A stretch of DNA of 7,834 nucleotides, taken from Sulfurimonas sp. GTDB taxonomy: Bacteria > Campylobacterota > Campylobacteria > Campylobacterales > Sulfurimonadaceae. Below, piece after piece: positions 7,501 through 7,834 of this stretch (its first letter is position 1; each line of letters begins with the position of its first letter). Location of the stretch: contig NVUO01000016.1 in NCBI GenBank assembly GCA_002733155.1, positions 1-7,834 on the forward strand, read 5' to 3'. The position numbers were made by a program, and so were the translations under genes. The notes below the pieces were generated by a model that saw nothing but the letters and a program-made list of their open reading frames with translations, ran no database searches and was not told the origin of the DNA.

Positions 7501-7521
7501 CTTGATTGGATTAGACTCAAG
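7501..7521. promoter_or_regulatory. HAIR operator, predicted HspR binding site
   Basis: CTTGATT-GGATTAG-ACTCAAG matches the HspR-associated inverted repeat CTTGAGT-N7-ACTCAAG at 13 of 14 positions, with the exact 7-base spacer. HspR is a MerR-like repressor that, with DnaK, shuts off chaperone operons; in Helicobacter and Campylobacter it controls grpE-dnaK, groESL and cbpA-hspR. The site lies about 65-85 bases upstream of the predicted grpE transcription start and between two divergent genes. Confidence 0.85.
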
Positions 7522-7549
7522 TTAACTAAGTAAAATAATTCAATTTATA

Positions 7550-7570
7550 CTTGACATTGTTACACTCATA
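7550..7570. promoter_or_regulatory. Second, degenerate HAIR-like site over the grpE promoter
   Basis: CTTGACA-TTGTTAC-ACTCATA has the same 7-7-7 layout as the upstream HAIR and keeps both CTTGA and ACTCA cores (10 of 14 consensus positions). Its left half contains the -35 hexamer TTGACA, and its right half lies in the spacer. HspR bound here would block RNA polymerase directly, and the stronger site 49 bases upstream could help cooperatively. The partial match makes this less certain than the first site. Confidence 0.55.
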
Positions 7571-7579
7571 TGTCATAAT
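7551..7579 (+). promoter_or_regulatory. Sigma-70 promoter of grpE
   Basis: TTGACA (7551-7556, perfect -35), 17-base spacer, CATAAT (7574-7579, 5 of 6). Transcription should start near 7586, giving a leader of about 32 bases. This is the best promoter in the window, consistent with a strong gene held down by a repressor. Confidence 0.85.
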
Positions 7580-7617
7580 GTGTCTATCTTTTTAGAAAAG
7601 GAGTTAATTTAACTATT

Positions 7618-7834
7618 ATGTCGCAAAAATCTGATACAGAATTAAAAGAAGAACCTTTGCTTGATGAAGAGCAAGGTATTGAAATAGATACAGAAGAATC
7701 TGAAGCAAAAGCTGAAAGTGAAGCTGTAGAAAACGAGTTTGACTTATTGCAAAATGAGTTAACTATAATGAAAGATAAATATGCACGTGTACATGCTGAT
7801 TTTGAAAATATCAAAAAACGCTTAGAGCGTGAAA
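7618..7834 (+). CDS. grpE: GrpE, nucleotide exchange factor of DnaK (partial, 3' end outside window)
   Basis: The first 72 residues of GrpE, the homodimeric co-chaperone that releases ADP from DnaK. Residues 1-40 form the usual acidic, disordered N-terminal tail (many Glu and Asp). From about residue 41 a long helix begins, with the family motif KDKYARVHADFENIKKRLER (52-71), which is diagnostic. The start is ATG at 7618. The Shine-Dalgarno AAAAGGAG (7596-7603) is strong but 14 bases away, longer than the 5-9 typical here, and no standard start codon lies nearer in frame. dnaK is expected downstream, outside the window. hrcA, which precedes grpE in many relatives, is not present; an AsmA-like gene faces away instead. 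Regulation is probably by HspR through the two HAIR sites. Confidence 0.93.
   Translation, partial: MSQKSDTELKEEPLLDEEQGIEIDTEESEAKAESEAVENEFDLLQNELTIMKDKYARVHADFENIKKRLERE

Noticed and set aside
7454..7617. CIRCE element for HrcA
   Set aside because: No TTAGCACTC-N9-GAGTGCTAA-like repeat was found on either strand; the inverted repeats present are HAIR type.
7584..7814. 76-codon minus-strand Ser-rich frame opposite grpE
   Set aside because: It is a shadow of the acidic GrpE N-terminus.
1..7834. CRISPR array, tRNA or rRNA
   Set aside because: No regularly spaced repeats, cloverleaf patterns or rRNA signatures were recognised on either strand.

Overview
The window is AT-rich and every gene in it is bacterial. 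I place it in Campylobacterota (a Sulfurimonas- or Arcobacter-like organism) from the style of the proteins, the very low GC, the short AAAGGA-type ribosome binding sites and the HspR-type heat-shock operator. The phylum is inferred; no marker gene here fixes a genus.

Left end (1-2346, mostly minus strand): a broken type I secretion locus. An intact TolC-like outer-membrane channel gene (2346 to 862) is followed after 12 bases by the gene for the inner-membrane ABC transporter of the same machine (849 leftwards). The transporter gene has two lesions about 105 bases apart. A 7-base tandem duplication (205-223) shifts the frame just after its first membrane helix. At about position 100 the coding sequence then stops abruptly at what looks like the right end of an IS256-family insertion sequence (1-99), whose transposase C-terminus reads into the window. 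The ATPase domain is therefore not joined to this fragment, and this T1SS is probably dead, or at best switchable if both events reverse.

Centre (2347-5975, plus strand): a 217-base divergent intergenic region with candidate promoters, then prs (PRPP synthetase), lepA (EF-4 GTPase, TTG start) 13 bases later, a 105-base spacer packed with four small hairpins, and a short ComF-family phosphoribosyltransferase with a zinc ribbon. prs and lepA look like one transcription unit. Prs makes PRPP, and the ComF-like protein carries a PRPP-binding loop, but no metabolic link can be shown.

Right end (5972-7834): a minus-strand AsmA-like, membrane-anchored protein whose stop codon overlaps that of the comF-like gene tail to tail. 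A 176-base divergent regulatory region follows, then the first 72 codons of grpE on the plus strand. This region holds a near-perfect HspR operator (HAIR, 13 of 14 consensus positions) at 7501-7521. A second, weaker HAIR with identical geometry (7550-7570) contains the -35 box of a strong sigma-70 promoter (TTGACA-N17-CATAAT). The heat-shock operon therefore appears to be HspR-controlled, and hrcA, which precedes grpE in many relatives, is absent from this position.

I found no CRISPR array, tRNA, rRNA or clearly new multi-gene system. The most informative signals are the double-hit secretion transporter and the double-HAIR grpE promoter.
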